Source: Akkermansiaceae bacterium UBA4145
GTDB lineage: Bacteria; Verrucomicrobiota; Verrucomicrobiia; Verrucomicrobiales; Akkermansiaceae
Length of the DNA: 6,656 nt
Direction: 5' to 3'
NCBI GenBank assembly: GCA_002380675.1
Contig: DFWB01000153.1
Span: forward strand, 1 to 6,656
The translations under genes and the position numbers were made by a program. Position 1 is the first letter of the stretch; every line of letters starts with the position of its first letter. Of this stretch, positions 1 to 6,656 are shown one piece after another. The notes under the pieces are model-generated. The model did not search any database and was not told the origin of the DNA. It was given only the letters and a program-made list of their open reading frames with translations.

Positions 1-1947
1 CCCATAAAGATCAGGATCAGCCTGCTGTTTCGGCGACACGACCTGCCGCCAGAAGAAACTTCACAAGTCATCAGGCTCCCGACCGGTCAGGAACCCATTG
101 GAAATCACGAGATCCTCCCACCCATCGTTGTTGAGGTCCCCGAACCCCGAGCTCCAGGCCCATTGTCCAAGGTAACTCCGACTTTCTTCACTCACATCAC
201 GAAACCCATATCCTCTCTCTCCCTGTCCTCCCGCAAAAAGCGAGTTTCCCCGGGCCATCCTCCGTAACTTTCCCACCAGATCCGGGTCGGAGCCCAAGGT
301 AAAGAGCTTCTGCCGGCTAATCCGGTTCCCCGCAGCAGAGAACATGTTTCCCACATAGAGGTCAGAACATCCGTCTCGGTTGTAGTCACCCCAGGCCACG
401 GACATCCCGGAGGCCATGTCCTCAATCTTCAGTTTATCAGCAATCTGACGAAATCGTCCCCCCTCATTCTGATAAAGGCAGTTCCTCCCGAAGTCATTGG
501 CCACGTAAAGATCAGGGTCCCCGTCACGATCATAGTCCTCCCACGCTGCGGCAAAGCTCCACCGAGAATTAGCAGCATCCAATCCCGCCGCTGCAGTAGC
601 ATCTGCGAATCCAAAGTCTCCGAGATTTTTCAACAGAACATTACGCCCCCCGTTTCTGGCATCGTGGAACGGGCGGGGGGCATTTACCTCGAACCCCCTT
701 CGTTCCGCATCATCTCCTGCGCTGTAAACACACACATGGATGTCCAGAAGCCCATCATTATCATAATCAGCCGCACTGAGAGAAAAAGGGTAGCGCGCTC
801 CCGGGTGGCCTCCGCGCAGACTGAAGTGACCCCTTCCGTCATTCTCAAGGAACACCACCATCGCAATGGTTGCAACTATCAGGTCCTCATCGCCGTCATT
901 ATCGAGATCCACAAGCAGCGCGCTTCGGGAATCTTCCAGCCAGTCCACACCTGCCTCGGCTGATCCATCAACCACTGTGCCATCCTTCTGCTGGAGGTAG
1001 AGACGGTTCGGTAGACTCCCTCCATCACAAACGTAAAGATCCTCGAGACCATCTCCATTGACGTCGCCCACCGCCAATCCATGGTGTCCCGTGAGAGAGA
1101 AATCTCCCAGACGTGTCAGCCTTGTCGCCCAATCTCCCGTTCCCCGGAGAACCTGATCCGGATAATGCTCCGTTCCGCCCAGCACCGCGGCACTGATATC
1201 AACAAATCTCTGACCCGGCCCTAACCAGCACTCTTCGTAATGTTCCACCTGCAGGCAGGAAAGCCGAGGCGGACTTTCCTTCGTCCAACGAGTAAACCAA
1301 GTTGCATTGATCTGCCGGAGGGAATCGTTGTCGAGCCCTGCAACTCCCAACTCCACCAGCACTTCAGCAGAAAACTCGGACTCAAGCTCTTTCAAATCGA
1401 TAACCTTGACCGAGAGACTCTCCAGTAGTCGTGCCGGATCTTCACCAAGCAAAATGTCTCGCGCTGCGGCAAAACCTGCCCATCCCTCGTGACGCGTCAC
1501 TTCGCCCAGCGGGCCTCGTGGCCGCAGGGTCCGAAGCCCTCCATGATATTTTTTTTCAATCAGCAGAGACGGCCGTAACTCCGTTGATACAAATTTATCC
1601 GCAAGCACCAGACGGTCCCCTGCCCGCAGAAGAGACTTCAGCCTTTTTGACACCATTTTACTAAGGGTCTCGGATTGCCACCCTCCGTCAGATTCTCCGA
1701 CTTCTTCTCGCCTCAGCCCTTTGACGGGGGTTACCTCCAAGATCTGGTGGATGGAAGAATCCTTCCGGCCGGGTGAGACTGCCCTGACCTCTAACCTGAC
1801 CAGCTCATCAACAGGAAGAACCGCAGGAACAGCTCCAGATCCTTCTTCACGAATCTCACCTTCATCCCTGTTCTTCTCCCTGCACCCGACGAATACCAGG
1901 CAAAGCGAGAATCCTGTGACTATGCTGAAAAGGTCGCGGGACGACAT
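1..1947 (-). CDS. FG-GAP/VCBS-repeat CRTAC1-like lipoprotein, candidate selenoprotein (partial, runs off left edge; conventional stop at 61)
   Basis: Start ATG at 1947. Residues 1-22 form a lipoprotein-type signal ending in GC with Cys22; the lipobox (FVGC) is imperfect. Residues about 45-250 are a region I cannot assign to a named domain. From about 290 there are six calcium-binding FG-GAP loops of the DxNxDGxxDL type: DVNGDGLEDL (295), DLDNDGDEDL (347), DYDNDGLLDI (394), DYDRDGDPDL (471), DYNRDGCSDL (521) and DLNNDGWEDL (604). Such repeats build a beta-propeller, used outside the cytoplasm for adhesion or partner binding; the exact role here is unknown. The frame meets TGA at 63..61 after residue 628 (GREPDDL), then continues open for 20 codons starting SFFWRQVV to the window edge. 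A SECIS-like hairpin follows the TGA, so I read codon 629 as selenocysteine. If wrong, the protein is 628 residues and ends at 61. The gene begins 20 bp after the DUF1552 gene and is probably co-transcribed with it. Confidence 0.85.
27..59 (-). promoter_or_regulatory. Candidate bacterial SECIS hairpin downstream of UGA
   Basis: Counting from the base after UGA, bases 2-6 (GUUUC) pair perfectly with bases 30-34 (GAAAC). Bases 7-10 (UUCU) form a one-sided bulge. Bases 11-16 (GGCGGC) pair with bases 24-29 (GUCGCC) with one G-U wobble. The apical loop is bases 17-23, AGGUCGU. In the E. coli fdhF SECIS, as I remember it, the loop is AGGUCU and its GGU begins 19 bases after UGA; here GGU begins 18 bases after UGA. 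SelB recognises the apical loop and upper stem, with the loop G and U important. Unlike fdhF, I see no bulged U in the upper stem. Folding was done by eye. Confidence 0.62.
61..63 (-). other. In-frame UGA, candidate selenocysteine codon (residue 629)
   Basis: The TGA lies between the last FG-GAP repeat (ending GREPDDL) and an in-frame extension SFFWRQVV. The extension has no stop before the window edge, and its aromatic and basic residues look like protein rather than random translation. A general recoding of UGA is unlikely: the cytochrome gene in the same operon ends in TGA at the expected place, and tryptophan is encoded by TGG, including the Trp four codons after this TGA. A recent nonsense mutation or a sequencing error remains possible. 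Selenocysteine insertion is inference, supported by the adjacent hairpin. Confidence 0.65.
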
Positions 1948-1967
1948 TGGAGAAGCAGAAGAATCTC

Positions 1968-3308
1968 TTAAAGGACCAAGGGCTCCTCGGTTTCCGCAAA
2001 CCGGCCGGAGGGCACTCCCATTCGCTGCATCATCGCGAGGTGTAAACGAGACATGGAAGTGCTCCTCGCATGATCGGCATACCGCCCCGTCCTGATCGTC
2101 CCATCTCCACCTCCAGCCACTAGGATCGGCAGATCTTTCTCCGCGTGTTCATTCCCATCCGCAAGGCTTGAGCCATAAACGATCATCGAACGCTCTAAAA
2201 CCGTGGCCCCGTCACCATCTTCGAGCCCCTTGAGCCGGTCAAGGAACCACGCCAGCTGAGAGTGGTGCCACCTGGTAACCTCGTTGTATTGATCTTTCTT
2301 ACTCCGAACACTGTCCCACTTCGTGAGCCCATCGTCATCTTCGGTGCGTCCACTGGCATTTTTCCAGTGGGAAAGGGCATGCCACGTTCCCTTCACACCA
2401 GGAAGAAAGTTGAAGTAGCGATTACTCTGTCCATGATCGAGCATGAAGGTTGAGACCCGTGTTGCACCGGACCAGAATGCAAGGGCCATCAGGTCCAGCA
2501 GCTGACGAACGTATTCCTCATGACTTGACGGGATCCCAGGCTTTGGACGCCGCAGCGTATCCGTTAAGGCCCGGTCCTCACCCATGCGCAGGCTCTGCTC
2601 CTCGGCAAACGCAAGGCGCTTTTCAACCGACCGGACTGCATCGAAGTACTCATCAATCTTGCGCTGGTCAGCCCTGCTTGCTCTGCGTTTGAGATCTTTT
2701 GACTGGGAAAGAACAAGGTCGAGGACACTTTTGTTGACGAACCCTTCCTTTGACCGTCGAAAGAGCTTGTCGAAGATAGCCCGGGGCACGGTCTCACGAA
2801 CTGCCGGCGTATCCCGGGAGGTCCACGAAAGGCAATTCCTCGAGAGGCTTCCAGAGAAACTCCCCTCTCCACTCGTGCTAACCTCTAACGAAGGAAGCGG
2901 GGATGCGGAAAGGTGCTGAGCTACCATTTGATCGACCGAAGCACTCCCAACGTCGTTCCGACGCCCATCAAAAGCTCCCCCGGTCAGCCAGGTTGCAGTC
3001 CCTGCTCCGTGGCCGTTTCCCCGTGGCGTCCACAGGTTACGGGTCACCACCAGATCCCGCTTATGAGGTTCCAGAGGAGACATCCAGTCATTCAACTTCT
3101 CTAGGTTCCCATCCGGGCCCACTTTGCTCGGAGCCCATGACCCCGCTGCGGCACCATTAGGAAAATACAGATAAGCCAACCTTGTCGCCGAGCCCGCCTT
3201 TCCACCTTTCAACCCTGGGGCTGGCGCTCCCATGCTTTCCAGAGTGGGAAGGAACAGGCAGGCTCCAACTCCCCTCAGGAAGGCGCGTCGATTGGAAGAA
3301 TTCTTCAT
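1968..3308 (-). CDS. DUF1552 family protein with Tat signal
   Basis: A 446-residue protein of normal length for DUF1552 (PF07586), a family of unknown function common in Planctomycetota, Verrucomicrobiota and some Myxococcota. The N-terminus (NRRAFLRGVG, then a hydrophobic stretch to about residue 28) is a twin-arginine export signal, so it is probably folded in the cytoplasm and then moved to the periplasm. Family-like segments are YFPNGAAAGSW (48-58), GNGHGAGTATWLTG (97-110), SVDQMVAQ (124-131), DHGQSNRYFNFLPGVKG (291-307), and the C-terminal block with IVYGSSLADGNEH (376-388) and LPILVAGGGDGTIRTGRY (393-410). The segment TWHALSHWKN (308-317) has fewer histidines than the HH/SHH pattern I recall from relatives. 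The start ATG overlaps the TGA of the cytochrome gene (ATGA), so the pair is probably translationally coupled; these two families are very often adjacent. Stop is TAA at 1970..1968. No catalytic activity can be stated. Confidence 0.95.
   Translation of the reverse strand: MKNSSNRRAFLRGVGACLFLPTLESMGAPAPGLKGGKAGSATRLAYLYFPNGAAAGSWAPSKVGPDGNLEKLNDWMSPLEPHKRDLVVTRNLWTPRGNGHGAGTATWLTGGAFDGRRNDVGSASVDQMVAQHLSASPLPSLEVSTSGEGSFSGSLSRNCLSWTSRDTPAVRETVPRAIFDKLFRRSKEGFVNKSVLDLVLSQSKDLKRRASRADQRKIDEYFDAVRSVEKRLAFAEEQSLRMGEDRALTDTLRRPKPGIPSSHEEYVRQLLDLMALAFWSGATRVSTFMLDHGQSNRYFNFLPGVKGTWHALSHWKNASGRTEDDDGLTKWDSVRSKKDQYNEVTRWHHSQLAWFLDRLKGLEDGDGATVLERSMIVYGSSLADGNEHAEKDLPILVAGGGDGTIRTGRYADHARSTSMSRLHLAMMQRMGVPSGRFAETEEPLVL
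3305..3308 (-). other. ATGA stop/start overlap (translational coupling)
   Basis: The TGA of the cytochrome gene and the ATG of the DUF1552 gene share bases. No AGGAG-like site is visible in the bases before this ATG, so ribosomes finishing the first gene probably restart on the second. This gives tightly linked synthesis of the two proteins. It also shows that TGA is a true stop in this genome: reading past it meets another in-frame TGA after nine codons. Confidence 0.85.
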
Positions 3309-5731
3309 TCTGAGGCGGAGGGCACAACCCGTTTTTTGTTCGCAGGCAACCGCCGCATGAGAAACGGGCGGCTTTCCGCGACTTCCCTTATCATGTCTCC
3401 CATGGGATAACCAGACGGTTTCAGGGTAGCCGCGATCCTTCGAACCGTTCCCTCATCGTAATACTCCAGCTGTCGACCAAGGGCATAGGCCAGCATCTTA
3501 CGGATCACCTGCCTACCAAGGTCATCTAAGCGCCACTCTCGAAGTGCGATTTTAAGACCCTCCGGGCCGCGGAACCGAGCTCCATTGGGTAGGGTCCCCC
3601 GATTGTCCACATTTGACCGCCACTGTCCAAACTCCGCGTAATTCTCGAGCGCGAAACCCAGGGGATCGATTCTTGAGTGACACCCTGCACAGCGCTCCGA
3701 ACGCCTGTGAACCTCAAGCTGCTCCCGGAGATTACGAACACCGTCCCGTCCTCGCCCGCCGCCCTCAATCTCTGGAACATTCGGAGGTGGAGGTGGAGGC
3801 GGCGTTCCCAGCAGAGTAGAGAGAATCCAAGTGCCTCTCACTACCGGACTCGTACGATCTGGAAACGACGTCGCCGCGAGGATGCTTGCATGCCCGAGAA
3901 GGCCTCCCCGACGAGGAGTCTGCAGAGCTACTTTCCTCATCGCCTCTCCCTTCACCCCGGCAATACGGTAAAATCGGGCCAGCTCCTCGTTAAGAAAGGT
4001 ATAGCGCCCATTGATCATGCGCTCTACAGGAGCGTTTTCCCGGATCAGGGAGTGAATAAAAAGCGCAGTCTCATCCCGCATCGCCTTCATCAACGATTCC
4101 GTACACCACGGATTATCAATCGGATCTTTCCGAATACGGGGTCCAACATTGTGCGTTCCTAGCCACTCACCGGCAAAAACTTCCCCAAGTGCCAGACTAC
4201 GAGGATCTGAAAGCATTCGGCCTATCTCGTTTTCGCGTCCTGTTTTCTTCTCAAGAAGCCCGCCCTCTGCTGCCCCGAGAAGTTTTTCGTCAGGAGAAGA
4301 CGCCCAGAGAAAGTAAGAAAGACGTGAAGCGAGATCAGTGGCGGCTACTCTTTCCTCTACTCCCGGCAGCCCCGCCTTCTCGACCCTGAGCAGAAAATGA
4401 GGTGAGATCAAAACCAACTTGAAGGCCGTCGCCAGCGCATCCTCCTCTGACTTCCCTGCATCACGAGCAAGCTTTAGATGGTTTCTTAATGCTTCAAGCT
4501 CGCGGCTCCCGGGTGTTTTCCGAAAGGCCAGCCGGGCGAAGCGCCGGAGACTCTCGTCACTTCCACCGTCTCCCTTCAGTGCCGCCCAGGCCGGTGGCAC
4601 ATTACGCACCGCATCGATCACCTCCTCGGCCGCGGTCAGGTATCGGTCGAGGTGGGCAGTCGCCAGAAACAAGGTGTTAGAGCTGTTCGAAAAACCACTT
4701 GTCCCACTGAAATCTACTGGAAACTGGTCGGCCGGGCGAAGATCAAGACCGACGAGGTCCCGGATAGTTCGATTATATTCCTCCCGGGTAAGGCGCCTCG
4801 CAGGGGCGTAGCCCGGGTCACGTACTTCCTCGTAGGGGAAGTGCTCAATTTCCTGCCGTAACCACGCACGAAGTCGCAGTCTGTCCTCAGCAGCTGGTTG
4901 CGGCTTTTTCTTTGGTGGCATATCCCCACTTCGAATCCGCTCCGCTACATTTTCCCATAGAAGCCGATTCCGTACGAGAGGCTTTTCGAGAAGGGCCTTC
5001 TCGAGGTCGAGGTCTCCTTTCGCGCTGGAAGAGTCATGACAATCGAAGCAGTAGGTCTCAAGAGCGACCACGATGTGCTTCTCATACTGAAAAGTGACCC
5101 CCTCAAGTACGCTCTCGCTCTCTTCGCGGTCCAACGGCGGCGGAGTATATATCTCTCCCGCGACTTCCTCTCCTTCCGCTTCACCCTCCTTCCCCTCCTC
5201 ACCGAAACCCTCAAGTTCTCCCAAAAAATCTGCGATCATTTCATTGACTGCTTGGCGGGGATTCTCTTTCCGCCACGTCAATTCCTCAGCGAGCTCTGCC
5301 GCCTCTTGCTCCTCTCCCTCTTCCCTGGCCCACTCCATTTCCTTTTGGGTTATCTCGTTCTCGATCCTCCAACGCTCCTCCATCAAATCTCGGAGGGTCT
5401 CTTCTGCCTTACCCTCCTCTATCTCACCTTCTTCGAACTTCCACACCAGATAATCGAGGGCCGCCTCGTTTGCCATTTCCCCGACCATGAGGCCCGCCCA
5501 CTTCTCCCCGTCCTCCCGGGCCTCTCTCCATTCGTCCTGCAGCTCCCCTACTCTTTCCATGGCCTCTTCCAGCACTTCATCAAAGCTCCTCTCTTTTGCC
5601 TCCTCGATGACCTGAAGCAACCGCGGAGCCCGCTCCTTTAGAAAGCGCTGATCTTCGCGGGACAATTCCTCTGCCATCCCGAAAGCCATGAGCCCAAGGA
5701 TACCAGGCAGGAGGAAGAAGTGTGGGCGCAC
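3305..5731 (-). CDS. PSCyt1/DUF1587/DUF1595/DUF1592/DUF1588/DUF1585 cytochrome-type protein with Glu-rich N-terminal extension
   Basis: An 808-residue exported protein. The GTG start at 5731 is chosen because it gives a clean signal peptide (residues 1-20, cleavage after GMA) and an in-frame TAG lies nine codons upstream. Residues about 21-190 are a highly charged, Glu-rich, probably helical or coiled-coil region. Next comes a planctomycete cytochrome c domain (PSCyt1, about 215-295) with haem motif CFDCH (228-232) and MPPKKKPQP (from 271), whose Met could be an axial ligand. Then DUF1587 (about 308-375), DUF1595 (about 395-452), DUF1592 (about 464-592), and DUF1588 (about 606-705) with a seven-proline run (644-650) and a second haem-type motif CAGCH (681-685). 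DUF1585 (about 722-795) ends the protein. An electron-transfer or oxidoreductase role in the envelope is plausible but unproven. The stop TGA overlaps the DUF1552 start. No clear Shine-Dalgarno precedes the GTG. Confidence 0.95.
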   Translation of the reverse strand: MRPHFFLLPGILGLMAFGMAEELSREDQRFLKERAPRLLQVIEEAKERSFDEVLEEAMERVGELQDEWREAREDGEKWAGLMVGEMANEAALDYLVWKFEEGEIEEGKAEETLRDLMEERWRIENEITQKEMEWAREEGEEQEAAELAEELTWRKENPRQAVNEMIADFLGELEGFGEEGKEGEAEGEEVAGEIYTPPPLDREESESVLEGVTFQYEKHIVVALETYCFDCHDSSSAKGDLDLEKALLEKPLVRNRLLWENVAERIRSGDMPPKKKPQPAAEDRLRLRAWLRQEIEHFPYEEVRDPGYAPARRLTREEYNRTIRDLVGLDLRPADQFPVDFSGTSGFSNSSNTLFLATAHLDRYLTAAEEVIDAVRNVPPAWAALKGDGGSDESLRRFARLAFRKTPGSRELEALRNHLKLARDAGKSEEDALATAFKLVLISPHFLLRVEKAGLPGVEERVAATDLASRLSYFLWASSPDEKLLGAAEGGLLEKKTGRENEIGRMLSDPRSLALGEVFAGEWLGTHNVGPRIRKDPIDNPWCTESLMKAMRDETALFIHSLIRENAPVERMINGRYTFLNEELARFYRIAGVKGEAMRKVALQTPRRGGLLGHASILAATSFPDRTSPVVRGTWILSTLLGTPPPPPPPNVPEIEGGGRGRDGVRNLREQLEVHRRSERCAGCHSRIDPLGFALENYAEFGQWRSNVDNRGTLPNGARFRGPEGLKIALREWRLDDLGRQVIRKMLAYALGRQLEYYDEGTVRRIAATLKPSGYPMGDMIREVAESRPFLMRRLPANKKRVVPSASE
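3782..3802 (-). other. Seven-proline coding run in the cytochrome protein
   Basis: Codons 644-650 are all proline (GTPPPPPPPNVP). From memory, a proline run at this place before an NVP motif is usual in the DUF1588 domain, so it is a family trait. Runs of this length stall ribosomes and need elongation factor P, so translation of this gene, and of the coupled DUF1552 gene, probably depends on EF-P. Confidence 0.85.
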
Positions 5732-5798
5732 ACCGGCAATCTGCCCCTTTTCTGCCCTAGAACAAGAACCTGTTTACCTCAGCCGGACCGTCTATGAA

Positions 5799-5830
5799 GG
5801 GGAACTCCTTCTTGAGCATTCAGTTCTCCC
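5799..5830 (-). other. Weak imperfect hairpin in the 110-bp gap between sulfatase and cytochrome genes
   Basis: On the transcribed strand GGGAGAACT can pair with AGTTCCC: three G-C pairs, one bulged A, then five pairs, around a 15-base loop. No U-run follows (the next bases are CTTCAT), so it is not a typical intrinsic terminator. It could be an RNA-processing or partial attenuation structure, or chance. Elsewhere in the gap 5732..5841 I see no convincing -35/-10 promoter, riboswitch or other element. Confidence 0.25.
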
Positions 5831-5841
5831 TCCAAAGCCCG

Positions 5842-6656
5842 CTATTTCACAGGCCAATTCGGATCTGGCTCATGAGCTTTGTTCATAAGTGCGATCGCGG
5901 CCTCGGTGAGCTCCGGGCGAAGTTTACTGAGGTCCTCCGCTTCCCCAGGATCTACCGCAATATTATAGAGCTCGACCCTGCCAGTGTGCATTGGCTTACG
6001 GATGGCCTTCCACTTCCCCAGACGTACTGCTTGGGAAGATCCACGCTCATGGAATTCCCAGTACATGACTGAGTCGCGACCCCAGCGTTTGCCCCGAGCC
6101 TTCCCACGCAGTTGCCCTGCAAAACTATCACTGTCGATGTTCTCAGGAGGCTCGATCCCGGCAAGATCGGCAACGGTGGCCATCAGGTCACCAAAATACC
6201 AATGGCTCTCGTCCCGGCTTCCAGCACGAACGGTCTCCGGCCACCATGCGATCGTCGGCACCCGGATTCCTCCCTCGGTAAGGTCTCTCTTTGTACCACG
6301 CAGCGCGCCATTCGAATTAAAAAAGTCTGCTCGGTGTCCACCCTCCTGATGCGGACCATTGTCCGAGGTAAAGATCACAAGTGTATTCTTTGCCAGATCG
6401 GTCTCTTTTAAAACATCAAGAACGCGCCCCACGTCCCGATCAATATTACGGAGCATTGCCGCGAACCCCTTCTCAGCCATGGGCCAGTCCCTCTTCTCAA
6501 ATTCTCCAAGCTCCGGGACTTCCATTCCCTGGGAACCGGCTTCGTTATTTGCATGGGGCACATTCAGCGAATGAATGAGGAAAAAAGGCCCCTCCTTATT
6601 CTCCCTGATAAATTTTTCAGCCTCTGCCACAAATAGATCTGGAGCATAATCAATCC
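5842..6656 (-). CDS. Arylsulfatase-type sulfatase (family S1), C-terminal part, 5' end outside the window
   Basis: The visible 271 residues cover the middle and C-terminal parts of a type I sulfatase, which hydrolyses sulfate esters, most often on sulfated glycans in this kind of organism. The frame is open through the right edge (IDYAPDLF precedes the GTG at 6630), so that GTG is internal, not the start. Counting from the GTG: PFFLIHSLNVPHAN (15-28) carries a conserved His; SDNGPH (89-94) carries the Asp-Asn pair that binds the metal ion; RGTKRDLTEGGIRVP (111-125) carries the conserved Lys that contacts sulfate. The C-terminal subdomain with VRLGKWKAIR (202-211) and ELYNIAVDPGEAEDL (220-234) is typical. 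The CxPxR or SxPxR site that matures to formylglycine, and any signal peptide, lie beyond the window, so substrate and export cannot be judged. Stop is TAG at 5844..5842. Confidence 0.95.
   Translation of the reverse strand, partial: IDYAPDLFVAEAEKFIRENKEGPFFLIHSLNVPHANNEAGSQGMEVPELGEFEKRDWPMAEKGFAAMLRNIDRDVGRVLDVLKETDLAKNTLVIFTSDNGPHQEGGHRADFFNSNGALRGTKRDLTEGGIRVPTIAWWPETVRAGSRDESHWYFGDLMATVADLAGIEPPENIDSDSFAGQLRGKARGKRWGRDSVMYWEFHERGSSQAVRLGKWKAIRKPMHTGRVELYNIAVDPGEAEDLSKLRPELTEAAIALMNKAHEPDPNWPVK

Noticed and set aside
61..63. UGA read as Trp or Gly by a non-standard genetic code
   Set aside because: The cytochrome gene ends in TGA exactly after its last domain, with an ATGA overlap into the next gene, so UGA is a working stop here; Trp is encoded by TGG throughout.
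1549..1556. Run of eight A on the coding strand (GAA AAA AAA TAT) in the FG-GAP gene
   Set aside because: Considered as a slippage or frameshift site, but the zero frame is intact on both sides and no overlapping alternative domain exists. Encodes a plain EKK.
1721..2095. 124-codon plus-strand open frame across the junction of the FG-GAP and DUF1552 genes
   Set aside because: It is antisense to the ends of two well-supported genes, with no recognisable motif or signal.
3677..4162. 161-codon plus-strand open frame
   Set aside because: Antisense to the DUF1592/DUF1588 part of the cytochrome gene; low-complexity Arg/Pro-rich translation typical of a shadow frame.
5036..5641. 201-codon plus-strand open frame
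   Set aside because: It lies opposite the Glu-rich part of the cytochrome gene. Codons such as GAG and GAA give stop-free CTC/TTC on the other strand, which explains its length; the translation has no domain features.
5799..5830. Intrinsic terminator after the sulfatase
   Set aside because: The hairpin is short and bulged and has no following U-run, so a terminator call is not supported.
6628..6630. GTG as the start of the sulfatase
   Set aside because: The same frame is open upstream to the window edge with sulfatase-like residues (IDYAPDLF), and the catalytic N-terminal part is missing, so this GTG is an internal Val codon.

Overview
The window looks like a piece of a PVC-group bacterium (Planctomycetota or Verrucomicrobiota), probably a polysaccharide degrader. 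The evidence is gene content: a multi-domain PSCyt1/DUF1587/DUF1595/DUF1592/DUF1588/DUF1585 cytochrome protein next to a DUF1552 protein, an arylsulfatase and an FG-GAP (CRTAC1-like) protein is a combination I know only from those phyla. The DNA is moderately GC-rich by eye. The phylum is inferred; no rRNA or other marker is present.

All four genes lie on the minus strand, so transcription runs from the right end to the left. In that order: (1) the C-terminal part of a family S1 sulfatase, whose 5' end is outside the window (6656 to 5842); (2) a 110-bp gap with one weak hairpin; (3) an 808-residue exported di-haem-type cytochrome protein with an unusual Glu-rich helical N-terminal region (5731 to 3305); (4) a Tat-exported DUF1552 protein (3308 to 1968), joined to gene 3 by an ATGA stop/start overlap; (5) after 20 bp, an FG-GAP/VCBS-repeat lipoprotein (1947 to 61 if TGA is read as stop). 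The last three genes are packed like one transcription unit; the sulfatase may belong to it. All four products appear to be exported, so the cluster probably makes an envelope or periplasmic module. The sulfatase suggests use of sulfated glycans, but the roles of the DUF1592/DUF1552 pair are not known.

The most interesting signal is at the left edge. The FG-GAP gene reaches an in-frame TGA at 63..61, directly after its last repeat. The same frame then stays open to the window edge for 20 codons beginning SFFWRQVV, which reads like a natural continuation of this protein family. Directly after the TGA the RNA can fold into a two-part hairpin with an AGGUC-containing apical loop, at almost the same distance from UGA as the GGU loop of the E. 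coli fdhF SECIS element. TGA is used as a normal stop in the same operon (gene 3). I therefore propose that this gene encodes a selenoprotein with selenocysteine near its C-terminus; standard gene callers would end it at the UGA. This is inference from the sequence. The window contains no selA, selB or selC gene to confirm that the organism has the machinery.

No RNA genes, mobile elements, CRISPR arrays or significant repeats were seen.
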